From assembly GCF_009469765.1 (NCBI RefSeq), contig NZ_SSSQ01000004.1, positions 124,001-188,000 of the forward strand: 64,000 nt of DNA, in the 5' to 3' direction. Each line of letters starts with the position of its first letter. The first letter of the stretch is position 1. Positions 32,765 through 44,989 of this stretch are shown piece by piece. The stretch comes from Dechloromonas hortensis. Lineage in GTDB: Bacteria; Pseudomonadota; Gammaproteobacteria; Burkholderiales; Rhodocyclaceae. The position numbers were made by a program, and so were the translations under genes. Under the pieces are notes generated by a model, which saw nothing but the letters and a program-made list of their open reading frames with translations, did no database searches and had not been told where the DNA came from.

Positions 32765-33837
32765 GCAAGCGATATCAATATTTCTCTAGCACCCAGCGAG
32801 GCCTGACACTTATCGAGCTGATGGTTGCGCTGGCGATAGGACTTTTTCTGGTCGGTGCGGTTTCGGCACTCTACGTCAACACCAAGAATGGCTTTGACTA
32901 CTCGAACGAAATTGCCCGAATGCAGGAAACGGGACGCTTCGCCCTAGAGGTAATTGCCAGGGATGTACGAATGGCTGGTTATAACGGTTGCGGGCGAACA
33001 GTAGATACAGCCAATGTCGTCAACAACGCCAGCACCAATCCTTTCTTGGACTTTTCAACACCAATTCGTGGATATGAAGGCGGAGTCAGCTCGTTTCCAA
33101 GCTCACTGACTGCAGCAGGTGCACTCACCAGCTCAGATGCCATCATACTGATTGGCGCCAGTAGTGGAGATATGGTGATTAATTCACATAATCCGCCATC
33201 CGCTCAAATAAACACCAATACCCATTCAATAAAACCAGGAGAAATCCTCCTGATCACAGATTGCTCAAAAGCATCAATCTTCCAGATGACGGGGCCTACC
33301 AACAACAACAACAATGCGACAAATGTCGTTCACAACACAGGAACCGGAACACCAGGCAACTGCACCAAATTTCTTGGTGCAAGTTGCCCCAGTTCAAGTT
33401 CATATACATACAAACCTGGCTCTATCATGTTGCGTCTATCTTCGAGTGCCTATTTCATCGGTAATTCATCACTCGGAGATGGATCGCGCTCGCTCTACGC
33501 ATTGGAGCTCGAAGGATCGGCAAGCGGAGCATCAACCGCTCGCGAGCTGCTAACAGGTGTCGATGACATGCAGATCGCCTATGGCCTTGACACTGACAAC
33601 GACGGAGTCGTCAATAGCTATTCAACCGCGAACAGCGTTACAAACTGGGAACAAGTTGTCTCGGTAAAGATTTCGCTACTTGTAAGGTCCGCAAAGAACA
33701 ATCTTGCAACCGGCAGCCAGCCCTACAACTACATGGCTAATTCGAACTACATCACTGAGAGTTTGGTTACACCGACTGATCGTGTGTTGCGTCGAGTTTT
33801 CACCGAAACTGTGGTTGCCCGTAATCGTGTGATGTAA
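32761..33837 (+). CDS. pilW: Type IV pilus minor pilin PilW
   Basis: A 358-residue prepilin with RGLTLIELMVALAIGLFLV, in which Leu replaces Phe at +1, and PilW-type segments ETGRFALEVIARDVRMAGYNGC and the C-terminal VFTETVVARNRVM. It is longer than the other minor pilins, as is usual for PilW. ATGA overlap with pilV. A run of AAC codons (Asn-rich loop) occurs near 33300. Confidence 0.88.
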   Translation: MSKRYQYFSSTQRGLTLIELMVALAIGLFLVGAVSALYVNTKNGFDYSNEIARMQETGRFALEVIARDVRMAGYNGCGRTVDTANVVNNASTNPFLDFSTPIRGYEGGVSSFPSSLTAAGALTSSDAIILIGASSGDMVINSHNPPSAQINTNTHSIKPGEILLITDCSKASIFQMTGPTNNNNNATNVVHNTGTGTPGNCTKFLGASCPSSSSYTYKPGSIMLRLSSSAYFIGNSSLGDGSRSLYALELEGSASGASTARELLTGVDDMQIAYGLDTDNDGVVNSYSTANSVTNWEQVVSVKISLLVRSAKNNLATGSQPYNYMANSNYITESLVTPTDRVLRRVFTETVVARNRVM

Positions 33838-33846
33838 CCAACGGCC

Positions 33847-34446
33847 ATGAAAACCCCAATGCCCCCCACTCTCGCCGCGAGAACTCGCCAACAAGGCTTC
33901 GTTCTACTCACTGCCGTGATGCTGCTTGTCATTTTGACTATCGTTATCCTGTCCATGATGCGCACCACCATCATGGAGGAACGTATGGTCGGCAATAGTC
34001 GAGACTGGAACAATGCATTCCAGGCAGCCGAAGCAGGTTTGCGCGATGCTGAACGCGACATACTCGCGGGCACCCGGATCTCGGGAAGAACCGGATTCAC
34101 TACGGGCTGTAGCAGCACCGGTCTCTGCCTGCCAAACACCTGCCCTTCCAGCAGCGACTGCTCCCCGGTATGGATTCAACTCTCCGACTCCGGCTGGAAA
34201 ACTGGTAGTGGCAGTTCGAAGAGTGTTGCCTACGGTAGCCAGACAAGCGCCAGCGCCCTTCCCGGCTTTAGCGCCCAACCACGATATATCGTTGAAGCGC
34301 TTTCCGTCACCACTGGCCCCAATTCATCGAAGACAACACCAGGTGGTAACACAAGCACCACACTTTATCGGGTCACAGCCGTTGGCTTTGGCCTGAACAC
34401 CAGTACCCGCGTCATGCTGCAAGCGGTAATTCGCCCCAACAAGTAA
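33847..34446 (+). CDS. pilX: Type IV pilus assembly protein PilX
   Basis: A 199-residue minor pilin with N-terminal hydrophobic helix (QGFVLLTAVMLLVILTIVIL) and the PilX motif MEERMVGNSRDWNNAFQAAEAGLRDAE, where Glu at +5 is absent as is common for PilX/GspK-like pilins. It sits between pilW and pilY1 with short gaps, within the priming-complex operon. Confidence 0.87.
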   Translation: MKTPMPPTLAARTRQQGFVLLTAVMLLVILTIVILSMMRTTIMEERMVGNSRDWNNAFQAAEAGLRDAERDILAGTRISGRTGFTTGCSSTGLCLPNTCPSSSDCSPVWIQLSDSGWKTGSGSSKSVAYGSQTSASALPGFSAQPRYIVEALSVTTGPNSSKTTPGGNTSTTLYRVTAVGFGLNTSTRVMLQAVIRPNK

Positions 34447-34474
34447 TGCCATCGCACTCCCTTAGGATCGCGCC

Positions 34475-37400
34475 ATGAAAAACTCACGCCCCCCACACCA
34501 ATCAATCCAAAGCAAGCTGTTTAGCTGCCTAGTCGCTTTAGGCAGCCTGCTCCACATTGCGGGCGCCGAAGGAGCAACGCTAGCCAATGCCCCTATTTTC
34601 ATCTCAGCAAGTCAGCCGCCGTTGATCATGCTGACCATGGCCAGAGACCACAAGCTGTACTACGAAGCTTATAACGACTACTCCGACTTAAATGGCGATG
34701 GCAATCTGGATGTCGGCTACAAACCGGCGACCATTGAATATTATGGCTACTTTGATTCCTACAAATGCTATTCATACGCCAATGGTGTTTTCACTCCGGA
34801 GGCGATGAGCGATCAAACGGGAACCGCCTACAACAAAAAATGCACTGGCTCCGGAAGGGATAGCTGGTGGAGCGGTGACTTCCTCAATTATGTAACAACT
34901 TCGCGTATAGACGCACTTCGCAAGGTTCTATTTGGCGGCTACCGCAGCACCGACAGTACAGCCCAAACCATCCTTGAACGGAGCTTCATCCCTCAGGATG
35001 CACATGCTTGGGGCAAGGAATACAAAAGTATCGCAGATGACGGTTATGACATACGCGAATACACCCCTCTGATTTTGCCAGAGAGTGGCAAACGCCATCT
35101 TTTTGCTAACGTCACCCTGACAGGTTATGGCCAGGCGCCACTCATGCGAGTGCTAAGCAACAGTAGCTATCGAATTTGGGAGTGGGTGTCGATTGAACGC
35201 CCCGTTGCCGGCACTCAGTGTGCAACAGGCAACAACAACCGCAGCAATTGCGCTAGTGGTGGAACAACCTATCAGACCAGCCCAACTTCGGCCGCAGAAT
35301 TCCAAACACTCATCAACACATATGCAACGAGCGGTCACCAGACCGGGGTGCAAGCGGTAACGACAATCAACGCCACGGGAACAAGTATCAATCCATTCAC
35401 CAGCACGGATGATTACTATTTGGATGTCTTTCGCGGAACTCTTACCGTTACAACTGCGGGGACCTACGAACTTTCAGTAGACGGCGATGATGCCGTTGAG
35501 TTATGGGTTGATGGTGCATTGGTAGTTGGATGGTACGGCGGTCATGGATCTTGCGGAAATACCACAACCTGTCGGGACGCTCATAAAGCAAGCTTGGTAC
35601 TTTCCGCAGGCAGTCATAGCATCGAGTTCCGTCATCAGGAACAAGCAGGCGGTGAAGCCTGGATGCTTTACTGGAAAGGCCCGGACAGTGCCAATAATTG
35701 GGAAATTGTGCCAAGTGCAAAGCTAAGCAACTTGACCCAAACTTTTTATGACGTTTCAACCTCGTCATCACAGATGACCGACTTTGCGGTAAGAGTTGAA
35801 GTTTGCAAGACAATTAGTGGGCTCAGCGCAAGCCAGCTATTTGGTCGGGAAAGTAATTGTAAAGCCTACACGGATGGAACAACGACCACTTACAAGCCAA
35901 CCGGTGTCTTGCATAGCTATGGTGAAAACAACGGTATGTTTTTCGGGCTGCTGACCGGCTCCTATGATCAGAACACAAATGGAGGTGTCTTACGAAAAGC
36001 CATCTCTTCAATCACCAACGAAATAGAAACAACCACCGGCATACTGAAAGAGTCAGGTAGCACCTGCGGTACCGCAGGAAACACAACCTGCGTTCGAGGT
36101 GTCATTGGGTCGATCAATCGCCTACATATCACCAGCTATAGTTACAGCAGTGAGCAATACGATTGTGGCTGGATCACCACCCGCCAGATGAATGATGGTG
36201 AATGCGAAATGTGGGGCAACCCATTAGCCGAGATGATGTATGAAGTTGTCCGTTACTTCTCTGGAGCCACATCCGCCACATCCGGATTTACAACCAGCAG
36301 CACCCGCGATGACGGAGTAACGTTGCCAGGTGGCACCACAGGGCTCCCAAAGATAACGACCTGGACCGACCCGTACACCGCGACCCCCACCATCCCCATC
36401 CCAAACTCAGGTCCATTCCCCAGTTGTTCAAAGCCATTCATGATGCTAATCAGTGACGTTTATCCCTCATTTGATTCAGACAGCGTTCCTGGCACCAATA
36501 GTAATTTTGGAACGATGGCCGCCGCCACCATCAACGCGGCATCGCTTGACGTTTCGGCACGAGGACAAACTCTCTGGAACCTTGAGTTTGGCGGAGCAAC
36601 AGCCTCCACTGTCACAAAAAACGTATTTATCGGCCAGGTAGGAAGCACGTACGATGGCGCTCCTACGCCTAAGAGTGTCTCGAGTTTTGGCAACATACGA
36701 GGACTCTCGCCCAGCGACCCAACCCGTCAAGGAAGCTATTACTCAGCCAGCGTTGCTAATTTCGGTGTTACTAACGACATTAATGCAGTCTCTGGCAGCC
36801 AAAAACTCGGCACCTACGCCATTGCACTTTCTTCCCCGCTGCCAACTATCCAGATTCCGATAACTACAACGAGCTCGGTAACAATTGTTCCATTTGCCAA
36901 ATCTGTAGGTGGATCAAGCATCAGCGCCATTCAAGGTGGCTTCCAGCCAACGAATCAAATCGTTGACTTCTACGTAGATACCATAAAGAACACCACAACA
37001 GGAAATGCTGACAGCACAGTCAATGGTGGCCGCGCTTATTACAAGTTCCGCATCAACTTTGAAGACGTGGAGCAGGGTGCAGACCATGATATGGATGCTA
37101 TTGCTGTTTATGAGGTACTGCTGAATGCTGACAACACCGTTACGGTGAAGGTCGAATCGGTTTACGCAGCAGGTGGCATCATGCAGCACATGGGGTATGT
37201 CATTTCAGGCACCTCTGCAGATGGCATTTATCTAGTTGTTAGAGATAGTGATACAAGCTATTCGAGTGACCCTGAGTACTTTCTCGATCGCCCCAACAGC
37301 TCTGACTCTGGTGCAGTATCCACCTACCACCTGCCACTCCTGTCCAGCGCCGACACTGATGTACCAAACGCCAGCAACTATGCAAGTCGGACTTTTACAC

Positions 37401-39826
37401 CCAACACCACCTCCAGCTCAGCAACCACCTTACAGGATCCGCTGTGGTATGCAGCCAAATATGGCGGCTTTAGCGATATCAATGGCGATAACACCCCCCA
37501 GACCAACGAATGGGATGCTGATGGTGACGGTGTTCCAGACACCTATTTCCTCGTTGTCAATCCGCTCAAGCTGCTTGCCCAACTAAATAGCGCCTTATCA
37601 AAAATTCAGGACACGGCAGGCACCGCAGCAGCAGCAACAGCCAATTCGTTTACGCTGCAAAGTGACACCCAAATCTTCCTTGGGCGCTTCAATAGCGATG
37701 GCTGGAGCGGGGAACTACTGGCCTATCCCGTCACAGCAACCAGCATTAACAATCCGGCATGGCAGGCTCAGATACAACTGGCCAACAAGACCCCTACCTC
37801 TCGCACAATTCTTACATACGATCAGGATCAAACAGGAGCCAAAGGTATTCCATTTCGTTGGGCAAACATGACGGCCAGCGGCACTACAACGCTGCGCACA
37901 TCTTTGAACAAAACCTCATCTGGAACGACCGACACCCTCGGCTCTGATCGCGTTTCCTTCCTCCGTGGTGAGGATATTTCTGGGATGCGCACACGCCCAA
38001 GAATCACACTCACCACCATTACAGGTACGTGCTCTGGAACATATACATGCCCTGCGGGAGGAGGCACTGCCAATTGTGAAGTGCCAAATGCCAGCGGCGG
38101 TGTCGATGTCGTAGGAACAGTAATGTGCACACCAACATCCCAACCCAACCGCCTCGGTGACATCATCAATTCTCAGTCACAGTATGTCGCCCGACCAAAT
38201 GCTGGACACGGTGATGCCAGCTACGCAAGCTTTGCGAGCGACTACAACGCAAGCAGCAATAGCACTGGTAAAGGGGACCGAACAGCGATGCTCTATGTCG
38301 GCGCCAACGACGGAATGCTGCACGGCTTCTCGGCAAGCACCGGCGAAGAACTTCTCGCGTACGTACCCGGTGAAATGTATCGCCAGCGGAACAGTCGCTG
38401 GATGCTAAACCAGCTTACAGAAGTCGACTATGGCAAACAGAGCAGTAGTAATGCGCACCGATATTACGTTGATGGCACACCGACAATTGGCGACATATGT
38501 ACTACTGAAGACGTCGGCCTTTGCCCGGCCGGAAACTGGCGTTCACTGCTGGTCGGCTCTCTAGGCGCTGGCGGCCAGGGCATATATGCACTCAATGTGA
38601 CAGACCCTGCCACTTTTTCTGAGACCAACGCATCGACCCTAGTGAAGTGGGAGTTTTCCGACAAGAATGATGTGGACATGGGTTACACCGTCGGGCGGCC
38701 TTACATTGTTCGCCTTTGCACAGACCGCCTCTCCGACAATTCGTGTGAAAAATGGAGTTGGTATGTACTGATGAATAACGGCTACAACAATACCGAAGCC
38801 GACGGATATGCCAGCACAACGGGTGATGCCGCCTTGTTCATTCTCAATGCGAATACCGGGGCACTAGTCAAGAAAATCAATGTAAAGCGCGGAGACACTA
38901 CAGCGAGCGGCCCGAATGGACTCTCGGAAATTGCACCGATCGATTATGACGGCGATGGCGTGGTGGACTACGTCTATGCTGGTGACTTGAAGGGCAATCT
39001 GTGGCGCTTTGACTTGATGGATGAGAACAGCAACAACTGGAAAATTACATTGGGTACTACCGCCAACCCGGCCCCGGTCTATGTTGCCTGGGATGAGCAA
39101 GCGACCCGCGTTCGCCAGCCCATCACAACAGCACCCGATGCGATCGTGCACCCGAATGGCGGCCTTCTAGTCACCTTTGGTACCGGCAGCTATTTGTTCA
39201 AGAATGATGACCTGACCAATCAGGTTCAAACGGTCTATGGCATCTGGGACAAACTGGACAACAATGCAGTCGCATCATCGGATCGCTCGAACCTCCTTGA
39301 ACAGGAAGTAATCACCGCAACTGTAACCTCGACGTCAAGTTTCACTTTTGGTGGTACGACTACAACGGAAACCTCCACTTACCGGACGGTGACGAATAAC
39401 TCGGTAAATTGGACCAATCATCGTGGTTGGTATTTCAACCTACCTGACAACAAGGAACGCGTCAGCTTCAATCCAGAAATACGTGGTGGCAGCATTCTGC
39501 GTGTAGTAAGTACAGTACCGTCAGATGACATTTGTGCCTCAGGTGGCTATTCATGGGAGTATTTTGTGGACGTAATGAATGGCGGACGCCTGAACTGGTC
39601 GGTGTATACCTCGATCCCCGGTTTGCAGAGTTTTGGCGGGACATCGGCGTATGCATCTGCACGAAAGAGTACGACAGGGATCACCCCGCCTGGAGTGATC
39701 GTAACCAACCCTGGTGGCAATGATGTTGAGTACGACTTTGGCAGTAGTGGCCAAACGATCGTTAGCAAAGACCTGGGTAAAGCAAAAGCCGGACGCCTTG
39801 GCTGGCGGGAAATCCTGACAGATTAA
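34475..39826 (+). CDS. pilY1: PilY1-type pilus tip adhesin with inserted PA14-like domain
   Basis: A 1783-residue exported protein (signal peptide up to about residue 33). Residues 300-420 resemble a PA14 carbohydrate-binding beta-barrel ([48 protein letters not shown]). The C-terminal half (from about residue 1080) is the PilY1 beta-propeller, with [15 protein letters not shown] and the Ca-binding loop [10 protein letters not shown] near residue 1490; a further loop DADGDGVPD lies near 1013. PilY1 controls pilus extension and surface contact. No clear vWA domain is seen in the N-terminal half. Its DNA is strikingly poorer in G+C than the flanks. Confidence 0.9.
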   Translation: MKNSRPPHQSIQSKLFSCLVALGSLLHIAGAEGATLANAPIFISASQPPLIMLTMARDHKLYYEAYNDYSDLNGDGNLDVGYKPATIEYYGYFDSYKCYSYANGVFTPEAMSDQTGTAYNKKCTGSGRDSWWSGDFLNYVTTSRIDALRKVLFGGYRSTDSTAQTILERSFIPQDAHAWGKEYKSIADDGYDIREYTPLILPESGKRHLFANVTLTGYGQAPLMRVLSNSSYRIWEWVSIERPVAGTQCATGNNNRSNCASGGTTYQTSPTSAAEFQTLINTYATSGHQTGVQAVTTINATGTSINPFTSTDDYYLDVFRGTLTVTTAGTYELSVDGDDAVELWVDGALVVGWYGGHGSCGNTTTCRDAHKASLVLSAGSHSIEFRHQEQAGGEAWMLYWKGPDSANNWEIVPSAKLSNLTQTFYDVSTSSSQMTDFAVRVEVCKTISGLSASQLFGRESNCKAYTDGTTTTYKPTGVLHSYGENNGMFFGLLTGSYDQNTNGGVLRKAISSITNEIETTTGILKESGSTCGTAGNTTCVRGVIGSINRLHITSYSYSSEQYDCGWITTRQMNDGECEMWGNPLAEMMYEVVRYFSGATSATSGFTTSSTRDDGVTLPGGTTGLPKITTWTDPYTATPTIPIPNSGPFPSCSKPFMMLISDVYPSFDSDSVPGTNSNFGTMAAATINAASLDVSARGQTLWNLEFGGATASTVTKNVFIGQVGSTYDGAPTPKSVSSFGNIRGLSPSDPTRQGSYYSASVANFGVTNDINAVSGSQKLGTYAIALSSPLPTIQIPITTTSSVTIVPFAKSVGGSSISAIQGGFQPTNQIVDFYVDTIKNTTTGNADSTVNGGRAYYKFRINFEDVEQGADHDMDAIAVYEVLLNADNTVTVKVESVYAAGGIMQHMGYVISGTSADGIYLVVRDSDTSYSSDPEYFLDRPNSSDSGAVSTYHLPLLSSADTDVPNASNYASRTFTPNTTSSSATTLQDPLWYAAKYGGFSDINGDNTPQTNEWDADGDGVPDTYFLVVNPLKLLAQLNSALSKIQDTAGTAAAATANSFTLQSDTQIFLGRFNSDGWSGELLAYPVTATSINNPAWQAQIQLANKTPTSRTILTYDQDQTGAKGIPFRWANMTASGTTTLRTSLNKTSSGTTDTLGSDRVSFLRGEDISGMRTRPRITLTTITGTCSGTYTCPAGGGTANCEVPNASGGVDVVGTVMCTPTSQPNRLGDIINSQSQYVARPNAGHGDASYASFASDYNASSNSTGKGDRTAMLYVGANDGMLHGFSASTGEELLAYVPGEMYRQRNSRWMLNQLTEVDYGKQSSSNAHRYYVDGTPTIGDICTTEDVGLCPAGNWRSLLVGSLGAGGQGIYALNVTDPATFSETNASTLVKWEFSDKNDVDMGYTVGRPYIVRLCTDRLSDNSCEKWSWYVLMNNGYNNTEADGYASTTGDAALFILNANTGALVKKINVKRGDTTASGPNGLSEIAPIDYDGDGVVDYVYAGDLKGNLWRFDLMDENSNNWKITLGTTANPAPVYVAWDEQATRVRQPITTAPDAIVHPNGGLLVTFGTGSYLFKNDDLTNQVQTVYGIWDKLDNNAVASSDRSNLLEQEVITATVTSTSSFTFGGTTTTETSTYRTVTNNSVNWTNHRGWYFNLPDNKERVSFNPEIRGGSILRVVSTVPSDDICASGGYSWEYFVDVMNGGRLNWSVYTSIPGLQSFGGTSAYASARKSTTGITPPGVIVTNPGGNDVEYDFGSSGQTIVSKDLGKAKAGRLGWREILTD

Positions 39827-39842
39827 GAAAATGGGGAATTTG

Positions 39843-40283
39843 ATGAGAAATAAGGGCTTTACACTGATTGAACTGATGATCGTCGTTGCCGTAGTGGGCA
39901 TATTGGCAGCCGTGGCCTACCCAAGCTATCGGGAATACGTCATGCGTTCGCACCGGACAGACGCGAAATCAGCATTGCTGTCAGCCGCTCAGCGAATGGA
40001 AAAATTCTATACAGAGAAGATGACATACAACGCGGCAGCTCTAGGAACAGCCGCGGGAGATATTGCACCAACGACATCGGCTGATGGATTTTATACGATA
40101 GCCTTCGATACAACGCCCACTGCCGCTGGCGCTTGTAGTGCGACAGCATCGACCAACTCGTCTGCAAACGCTTTCAGACTTTGCGCCACGCCGACCGGTG
40201 CTCAGTCTGGAGATAGCTGTGGTGTATTTTCGATCAGCAACATTGGTACAAAAACACCAACAACAGCACGTTGCTGGAACTAA
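39843..40283 (+). CDS. pilE: Type IV pilin PilE-like minor pilin
   Basis: A 146-residue prepilin, [20 protein letters not shown], with the PilE-type continuation [22 protein letters not shown] and C-terminal Cys residues that could close the D-loop. The start at 39843 is preferred because GGGGA lies 6 bases upstream, itself within the first codons of a longer reading. Last gene of the operon, followed by a strong terminator. It could be a minor pilin of the PilE class or a structural variant. Confidence 0.87.
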   Translation: MRNKGFTLIELMIVVAVVGILAAVAYPSYREYVMRSHRTDAKSALLSAAQRMEKFYTEKMTYNAAALGTAAGDIAPTTSADGFYTIAFDTTPTAAGACSATASTNSSANAFRLCATPTGAQSGDSCGVFSISNIGTKTPTTARCWN

Positions 40284-40321
40284 AAAAAACGGCAGGGAAA
40301 CACCCCTGCCGTTTTTTTATT
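40282..40321. terminator. Bidirectional intrinsic terminator
   Basis: ACGGCAGGG-AAACA-CCCCTGCCGT-type hairpin between eight A and seven T. It ends both the pilus operon and the converging ispH operon. Confidence 0.92.
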
Positions 40322-41248
40322 TCAGCCGATACCGAGTTCTTTCGGTAGAGGAAATGAAACCCCCTCCTCTACCCCGGCCAATTGTTTTACCTGGGCATGA
40401 GTTAATTGCGTGATGTGATCGACAACGCGCTCAACCAGTATTTCCGGTGCCGATGCCCCAGCTGAAACTCCGACCCGTGTTTTCCCCTCGAGCCACATTG
40501 GATCAATTTCATCCGCCCCGTCAACTAGGTAGGCATCCACACCGCGGGTCAATGCAACCTCTCTGAGTCGCCGGGAATTCGAGCTATTCGGGCTTCCTAC
40601 CACAATGACCAAATCACACTGTTCGGCAAGCACCTTGACCGCATCCTGGCGATTCTGCGTCGCATAGCAGATGTCGTCTTTTTTTGGCCCCTGAACGTCA
40701 GGAAAATGGTGCTTGAGTGCAGCAATCACTACCGATGCGTCATCCACCGACAAAGTTGTCTGAGTAACAAAGGATAGCTGACGCGGCGTATTGACCTTGA
40801 GCTGCTTTACATCCTCGGCCGTTTCCACCAGATACATCCCATCCCCACTCTGCCCCATCGTCCCCTCAACCTCCGGGTGCCCCTTGTGGCCGATCATCAC
40901 GACTTCCCGTGATTGGTTGCGCATTTTGCCGACCTCGACATGTACCTTGGTGACCAGCGGACAGGTCGCATCGAAGACTTTTAGACCGCGCGAATCCGCT
41001 TCCTCGCGGACGGCCTTGGAAACGCCATGGGCACTGAAGATGACTGTACTGCCTGCCGGTACCTCGCTCAACTCCTCGATGAAGACCGCTCCCTTGGCGC
41101 GCAGGTCGTCGCAGACGAACTTGTTGTGCACGACTTCGTGGCGGACATAAATCGGGGCGCCGAATTTCTCCAGGGCGCGCTCGACGATGGCGATGGCCCG
41201 TTCGACGCCGGCACAGAAGCCGCGAGGGTTGGCGAGGATGACTTGCAT
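40322..41248 (-). CDS. ispH: 4-hydroxy-3-methylbut-2-enyl diphosphate reductase
   Basis: The last enzyme of the MEP isoprenoid pathway, producing IPP and DMAPP with a [4Fe-4S] cluster. The 308-residue protein has the three cluster cysteines at Cys12 ([10 protein letters not shown]), Cys96 ([11 protein letters not shown]) and Cys194 ([11 protein letters not shown]). It complements ispA and dxs encoded at 52799-55548 in this window. It directly follows the FKBP gene. Confidence 0.97.
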   Translation of the reverse strand: MQVILANPRGFCAGVERAIAIVERALEKFGAPIYVRHEVVHNKFVCDDLRAKGAVFIEELSEVPAGSTVIFSAHGVSKAVREEADSRGLKVFDATCPLVTKVHVEVGKMRNQSREVVMIGHKGHPEVEGTMGQSGDGMYLVETAEDVKQLKVNTPRQLSFVTQTTLSVDDASVVIAALKHHFPDVQGPKKDDICYATQNRQDAVKVLAEQCDLVIVVGSPNSSNSRRLREVALTRGVDAYLVDGADEIDPMWLEGKTRVGVSAGASAPEILVERVVDHITQLTHAQVKQLAGVEEGVSFPLPKELGIG

Positions 41249-41677
41249 TTACATGATTCCGATAATTTCCACCTCGAAGCGGATCGTTTTTCCGGCCATC
41301 GGGTGATTGAAGTCGAACAGGGCGTGCGTCGAGTCCAACTCGCGCAGGAAGCCCGCGAAGGTACCGCCGTTAGGGGCGGTGAATTCGACGACGGAATTCT
41401 CCTTGAGTTCCATTTCGGCCGGCAGGCCGCTGCGGGCGATGCGTTCGACCAGGCGCTCGTTGCGCATGCCAAAGGCCTGCGCCGGCTCCAATTGGAAAAC
41501 AAAGCGCTCGTGCGCCGGCAAGCCGATCAGCACGGATTCCAGATTCTCGGCCAGTTGGCCGCTGCCCATCTGCAAGGTGGCCGGACTCATGTCGAAGGTG
41601 GACAGGAACTCCTCGCCATCGAGCGTGGTAATGCGGTAATGCAGGGTCAGGTAGCTGTCGGAACGCACCGTCGTCAT
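41249..41677 (-). CDS. fkpB: FKBP-type peptidyl-prolyl cis-trans isomerase (SlpA/FkpB-like)
   Basis: A 142-residue FKBP with an insert-in-flap domain, as in SlpA: GEEFLSTFDMSPATLQMGSG at the active site and HALFDFNHPMAGKTIRFEVE at the C terminus. It assists folding or acts as a chaperone in the cytoplasm. Its ATG overlaps the lspA stop, and its stop touches the ispH start, in the conserved order lspA-fkpB-ispH. Confidence 0.92.
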   Translation of the reverse strand: MTTVRSDSYLTLHYRITTLDGEEFLSTFDMSPATLQMGSGQLAENLESVLIGLPAHERFVFQLEPAQAFGMRNERLVERIARSGLPAEMELKENSVVEFTAPNGGTFAGFLRELDSTHALFDFNHPMAGKTIRFEVEIIGIM

Positions 41678-42189
41678 GGGTTTTTCTCCTCGGTTTTCTT
41701 ACCTGCTGTCCCGCCAGGGGACTTCCTCCCGGTCGCGGTCAACTGCTCGAAAACAAGCAAAACCGCGCCGACCGTGATGGCGGAATCGGCGATATTGAAG
41801 GCCGGCCAGAAGTAGCCGGCCACATGCCATTGAATGAAATCGACCACCGCGCCGAAGCGGATGCGGTCGATGACGTTGCCGAGCGCGCCCCCCATGACCA
41901 GCGCCAGGGCCAGCGACAGCAATTTCTGCTGAGGATGCTGACGCAGCATGACGGCGATCCAGCCGGAAATCCCGACCGCCAGCACGGAAAAGAACCAGCG
42001 CTGCCAGCCCGGCTGGTCGGCGAGAAAGCTGAAGGCCGCCCCCGGATTGAAGGTCAGCACCCAATTGAAGAAGGGTGCGACGTAAAGCACCTCGCCGAGC
42101 CGGATGTTCTCTAGGACGATCCATTTGCTCAGTTGGTCGAGCCCGACGATCAATCCGGCCAGCGCATACCAGTGCGCCGCCTTAGGCAT
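41674..42189 (-). CDS. lspA: Lipoprotein signal peptidase
   Basis: Signal peptidase II, an inner membrane aspartyl protease that removes the signal peptides of diacylated prolipoproteins. The 171-residue protein has four hydrophobic helices and the catalytic Asp pair in [14 protein letters not shown] and [11 protein letters not shown]. The start [10 protein letters not shown] at 42189 overlaps the ileS stop by 8 bases; a Met five codons upstream is possible. Confidence 0.95.
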   Translation of the reverse strand: MPKAAHWYALAGLIVGLDQLSKWIVLENIRLGEVLYVAPFFNWVLTFNPGAAFSFLADQPGWQRWFFSVLAVGISGWIAVMLRQHPQQKLLSLALALVMGGALGNVIDRIRFGAVVDFIQWHVAGYFWPAFNIADSAITVGAVLLVFEQLTATGRKSPGGTAGKKTEEKNP

Positions 42190-44980
42190 GCGTGCGGACC
42201 TCACCTTCGCCGTGCAGGTTGCTGACGCAGCGGCCGCACAGGGTCAGATGCTCGGCATTGGCCCCGACATCCTCGCGCACGTGCCAGCAACGCTCGCATT
42301 TGCCATGCGTCGACGACTGCGCCACCAGTTTTTCTTCATCAGCCTTGACGACAGCAGCCTTGGAGCAGATCAGCACGAACTTGAGGTCGTCGCCCAAGGA
42401 GTTCAGCAAATCGAATTTCTCACCGGCACAATGCAGTTCGACCTCGGCCTGCAGCGATGAGCCGATCTGCCCCGCTTCGCGCAAGGCTTCAAGTGCCTTG
42501 GTGACATCGGCCCGCACGGTACGCACCTGCGCCCACTTGGCCAGCAGTTCGCCCTCGCCTGCCGGCTTCGGCAGCTCGTGCCAGGTGTGCAGCATGACCG
42601 ACTGCTCGGCGTCGCCGGTCAGGATCTGCCAGACTTCCTCGGCCGTGAAGGAGAGGATCGGCGCCATCAGCTTGGTGAAGGCCTGCAGGATGTGCCACAG
42701 CGCCGACTGCGCCGAACGGCGGGAACGCGAGTTGGGCGCCGTCGTGTACAGACGGTCCTTGAGGATATCGAGGTAGAAACCGCCCAGGTCTTCGGAACAG
42801 AAGGTCTGCAGGGCCTGGACCACGCGGTGGAATTCGTAGCGATCATAGTCGGCCTGGCAATCCGTTTGCAGTTCGCGGGTCAGGGCCAGCGCGTAGCGGT
42901 CGATTTCCAGCCATTGCTCGACCGGCAGCATGTCCTTGGCGGTATCGAAATCGGAGAGATTGGCAAGCAGGAAACGCAGCGTGTTGCGGATGCGGCGGTA
43001 GCCTTCGACGACGCGCTTGAGGATTTCGTCGGAAATCGACAGTTCACCGGAGTAATCGGTCGACGCCGTCCACAGACGCAGGATGTCGGCGCCCATCTTG
43101 TCGGACACCTGCTGCGGCGCGATGACGTTTCCCTTCGACTTCGACATTTTGTGGCCCTTGCCGTCGACCACGAAGCCGTGCGTCAGCAGCGCCTTGTACG
43201 GGGCGCGGCCATCGATGGCGCAACCGGAGAGCAGCGAGGACTGGAACCAGCCGCGATGCTGGTCGGAGCCTTCGAGGTAGAGATCTGCCGGATAAGTCGA
43301 TTCGGCGGCGTGCGAACCACGCAGCACGTGCCAGTGTGTCGTGCCGGAGTCGAACCAGACGTCCAGCGTGTCCTTCATCTTGACGTACTGGTCGGCCTCG
43401 GCACCGAGCAATTCGGCTGCCTCCAGGCTGAACCAGGCTTCGATGCCAGCCTTTTCGACGCGCTGGGCGACCAGTTCGATCAGTTCGGCAGTTCGCGGAT
43501 GCGGCAACCCAGTTTCCTTGTGCAGGAAAAAGGGAATCGGCACGCCCCAGTTGCGCTGACGCGACACACACCAGTCCGGCCGGGTCTTCATCATGCCTTC
43601 CAGACGGGCACGGCCCCAGGCCGGGAAGAACTGGGTCTCGTCGACGGCGCGCTCGGCGATCCAGCGCAGGGTCGATGCGTTCTCGTCCTGCTTGTGTTCC
43701 ATGCCGATAAACCACTGCGTCGTGGCACGGAAGATGATCGGCGTCTTGTGGCGCCAGCAGTGCGGGTAGCTGTGCTTGATTTTCTCGTTTTTGAGCAGTC
43801 GACCGCAGGACTCGAGCTCCTGCAGGACCAGCGGATTGGCCTCCCAAACCGTCTTGCCGGCCAGGTCGCCAACCGACAGCGCCGGCGTCGTGCTGATGAA
43901 GCGGCCGTCGTTGCCGACCGGGTTATTGACCGGCAGGCCGTATTTCTTGCCGATGTTGTAGTCGTCCACGCCATGTGCCGGTGCCGTGTGCACCAGGCCG
44001 GTACCCGCCTCGGTGGTGACATGGGTGCCGCAAATGATGGCCACGTCGCGCTGCTGGAACGGATGCTTGAGCAGGATCTGGTCGAGCTTGTCGCCGGTGC
44101 AGGAGGCAATGGTGTTGCCTTCCAGGCCGTAGCGCTTGAGCGCGGATTCGGCCAGTTCGCGAACCAGGATCAGGGCGCCCTTCTCGGTTTCGATCAGGTC
44201 GTAGGTCAGTTCCGGATGAACGCTGACCGCTTCGTTGGCCGGCAGGGTCCACGGCGTCGTCGTCCAGATCACGGCAAAGGCCGGACCGCGCAAATGGGTC
44301 AGGCCGAAGGCCGTGGCCAGCTTTTCGGCGTGATTGGCATGCACCTCGAAGGCAACATCGATCGCCGGAGAATGCTTGTCTTCGTACTCGACCTCGGCCT
44401 CGGCCAGTGCCGAACCGCAGTCGAGACACCAGTTCACCGGCTTCAGGCCCTGATAGAGATAACCCTGTTCGAGAATCTTGCCCAGGGCACGGATTTCACC
44501 GGCCTCGGCCGAGTAGTTCATTGTCAGATACGGATTGCCCCAGTCACCGAGCACGCCCAGGCGAATGAAATCCTTCTTCTGGCGCTCGACCTGCTCGGCG
44601 GCATAAGTACGGCACAGTTCGCGAACCTTGTCGGCCGGGATGTTCTTGCCATGCAGTTTTTCGATTTGGTGCTCGATCGGCAGGCCGTGGCAGTCCCAGC
44701 CCGGCACGTAGGGCGCGTCGAAACCGGACAGCGTCTTCGAGCGGACGATAATGTCCTTCAGAATCTTGTTGACCGCGTGACCGATGTGAATGTCGCCGTT
44801 GGCATAAGGCGGGCCATCGTGCAGCACGAAGCGCGGCCGGCCGGCGCAGGCTTCACGGATACGCTGGTAGAGTTTTTTCTCCTGCCATTGGGCGACCCAT
44901 TGCGGCTCGCGCTTCGGCAAATCGCCGCGCATCGGGAAAGCGGTATCGGTCAGGTTCAGGGTATCTTTGTAATCAGCCAT
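42182..44980 (-). CDS. ileS: Isoleucyl-tRNA synthetase
   Basis: A 932-residue class I aminoacyl-tRNA synthetase. The HIGH motif is in [23 protein letters not shown] in [13 protein letters not shown], the editing domain lies between (for example [18 protein letters not shown]), and a C-terminal zinc finger is formed by CERCWHV and CGRCVSNL. It lies between ribF and lspA, 9 bases after ribF. Confidence 0.97.
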   Translation of the reverse strand: MADYKDTLNLTDTAFPMRGDLPKREPQWVAQWQEKKLYQRIREACAGRPRFVLHDGPPYANGDIHIGHAVNKILKDIIVRSKTLSGFDAPYVPGWDCHGLPIEHQIEKLHGKNIPADKVRELCRTYAAEQVERQKKDFIRLGVLGDWGNPYLTMNYSAEAGEIRALGKILEQGYLYQGLKPVNWCLDCGSALAEAEVEYEDKHSPAIDVAFEVHANHAEKLATAFGLTHLRGPAFAVIWTTTPWTLPANEAVSVHPELTYDLIETEKGALILVRELAESALKRYGLEGNTIASCTGDKLDQILLKHPFQQRDVAIICGTHVTTEAGTGLVHTAPAHGVDDYNIGKKYGLPVNNPVGNDGRFISTTPALSVGDLAGKTVWEANPLVLQELESCGRLLKNEKIKHSYPHCWRHKTPIIFRATTQWFIGMEHKQDENASTLRWIAERAVDETQFFPAWGRARLEGMMKTRPDWCVSRQRNWGVPIPFFLHKETGLPHPRTAELIELVAQRVEKAGIEAWFSLEAAELLGAEADQYVKMKDTLDVWFDSGTTHWHVLRGSHAAESTYPADLYLEGSDQHRGWFQSSLLSGCAIDGRAPYKALLTHGFVVDGKGHKMSKSKGNVIAPQQVSDKMGADILRLWTASTDYSGELSISDEILKRVVEGYRRIRNTLRFLLANLSDFDTAKDMLPVEQWLEIDRYALALTRELQTDCQADYDRYEFHRVVQALQTFCSEDLGGFYLDILKDRLYTTAPNSRSRRSAQSALWHILQAFTKLMAPILSFTAEEVWQILTGDAEQSVMLHTWHELPKPAGEGELLAKWAQVRTVRADVTKALEALREAGQIGSSLQAEVELHCAGEKFDLLNSLGDDLKFVLICSKAAVVKADEEKLVAQSSTHGKCERCWHVREDVGANAEHLTLCGRCVSNLHGEGEVRTHA

Positions 44981-44989
44981 TTTGCGTGC

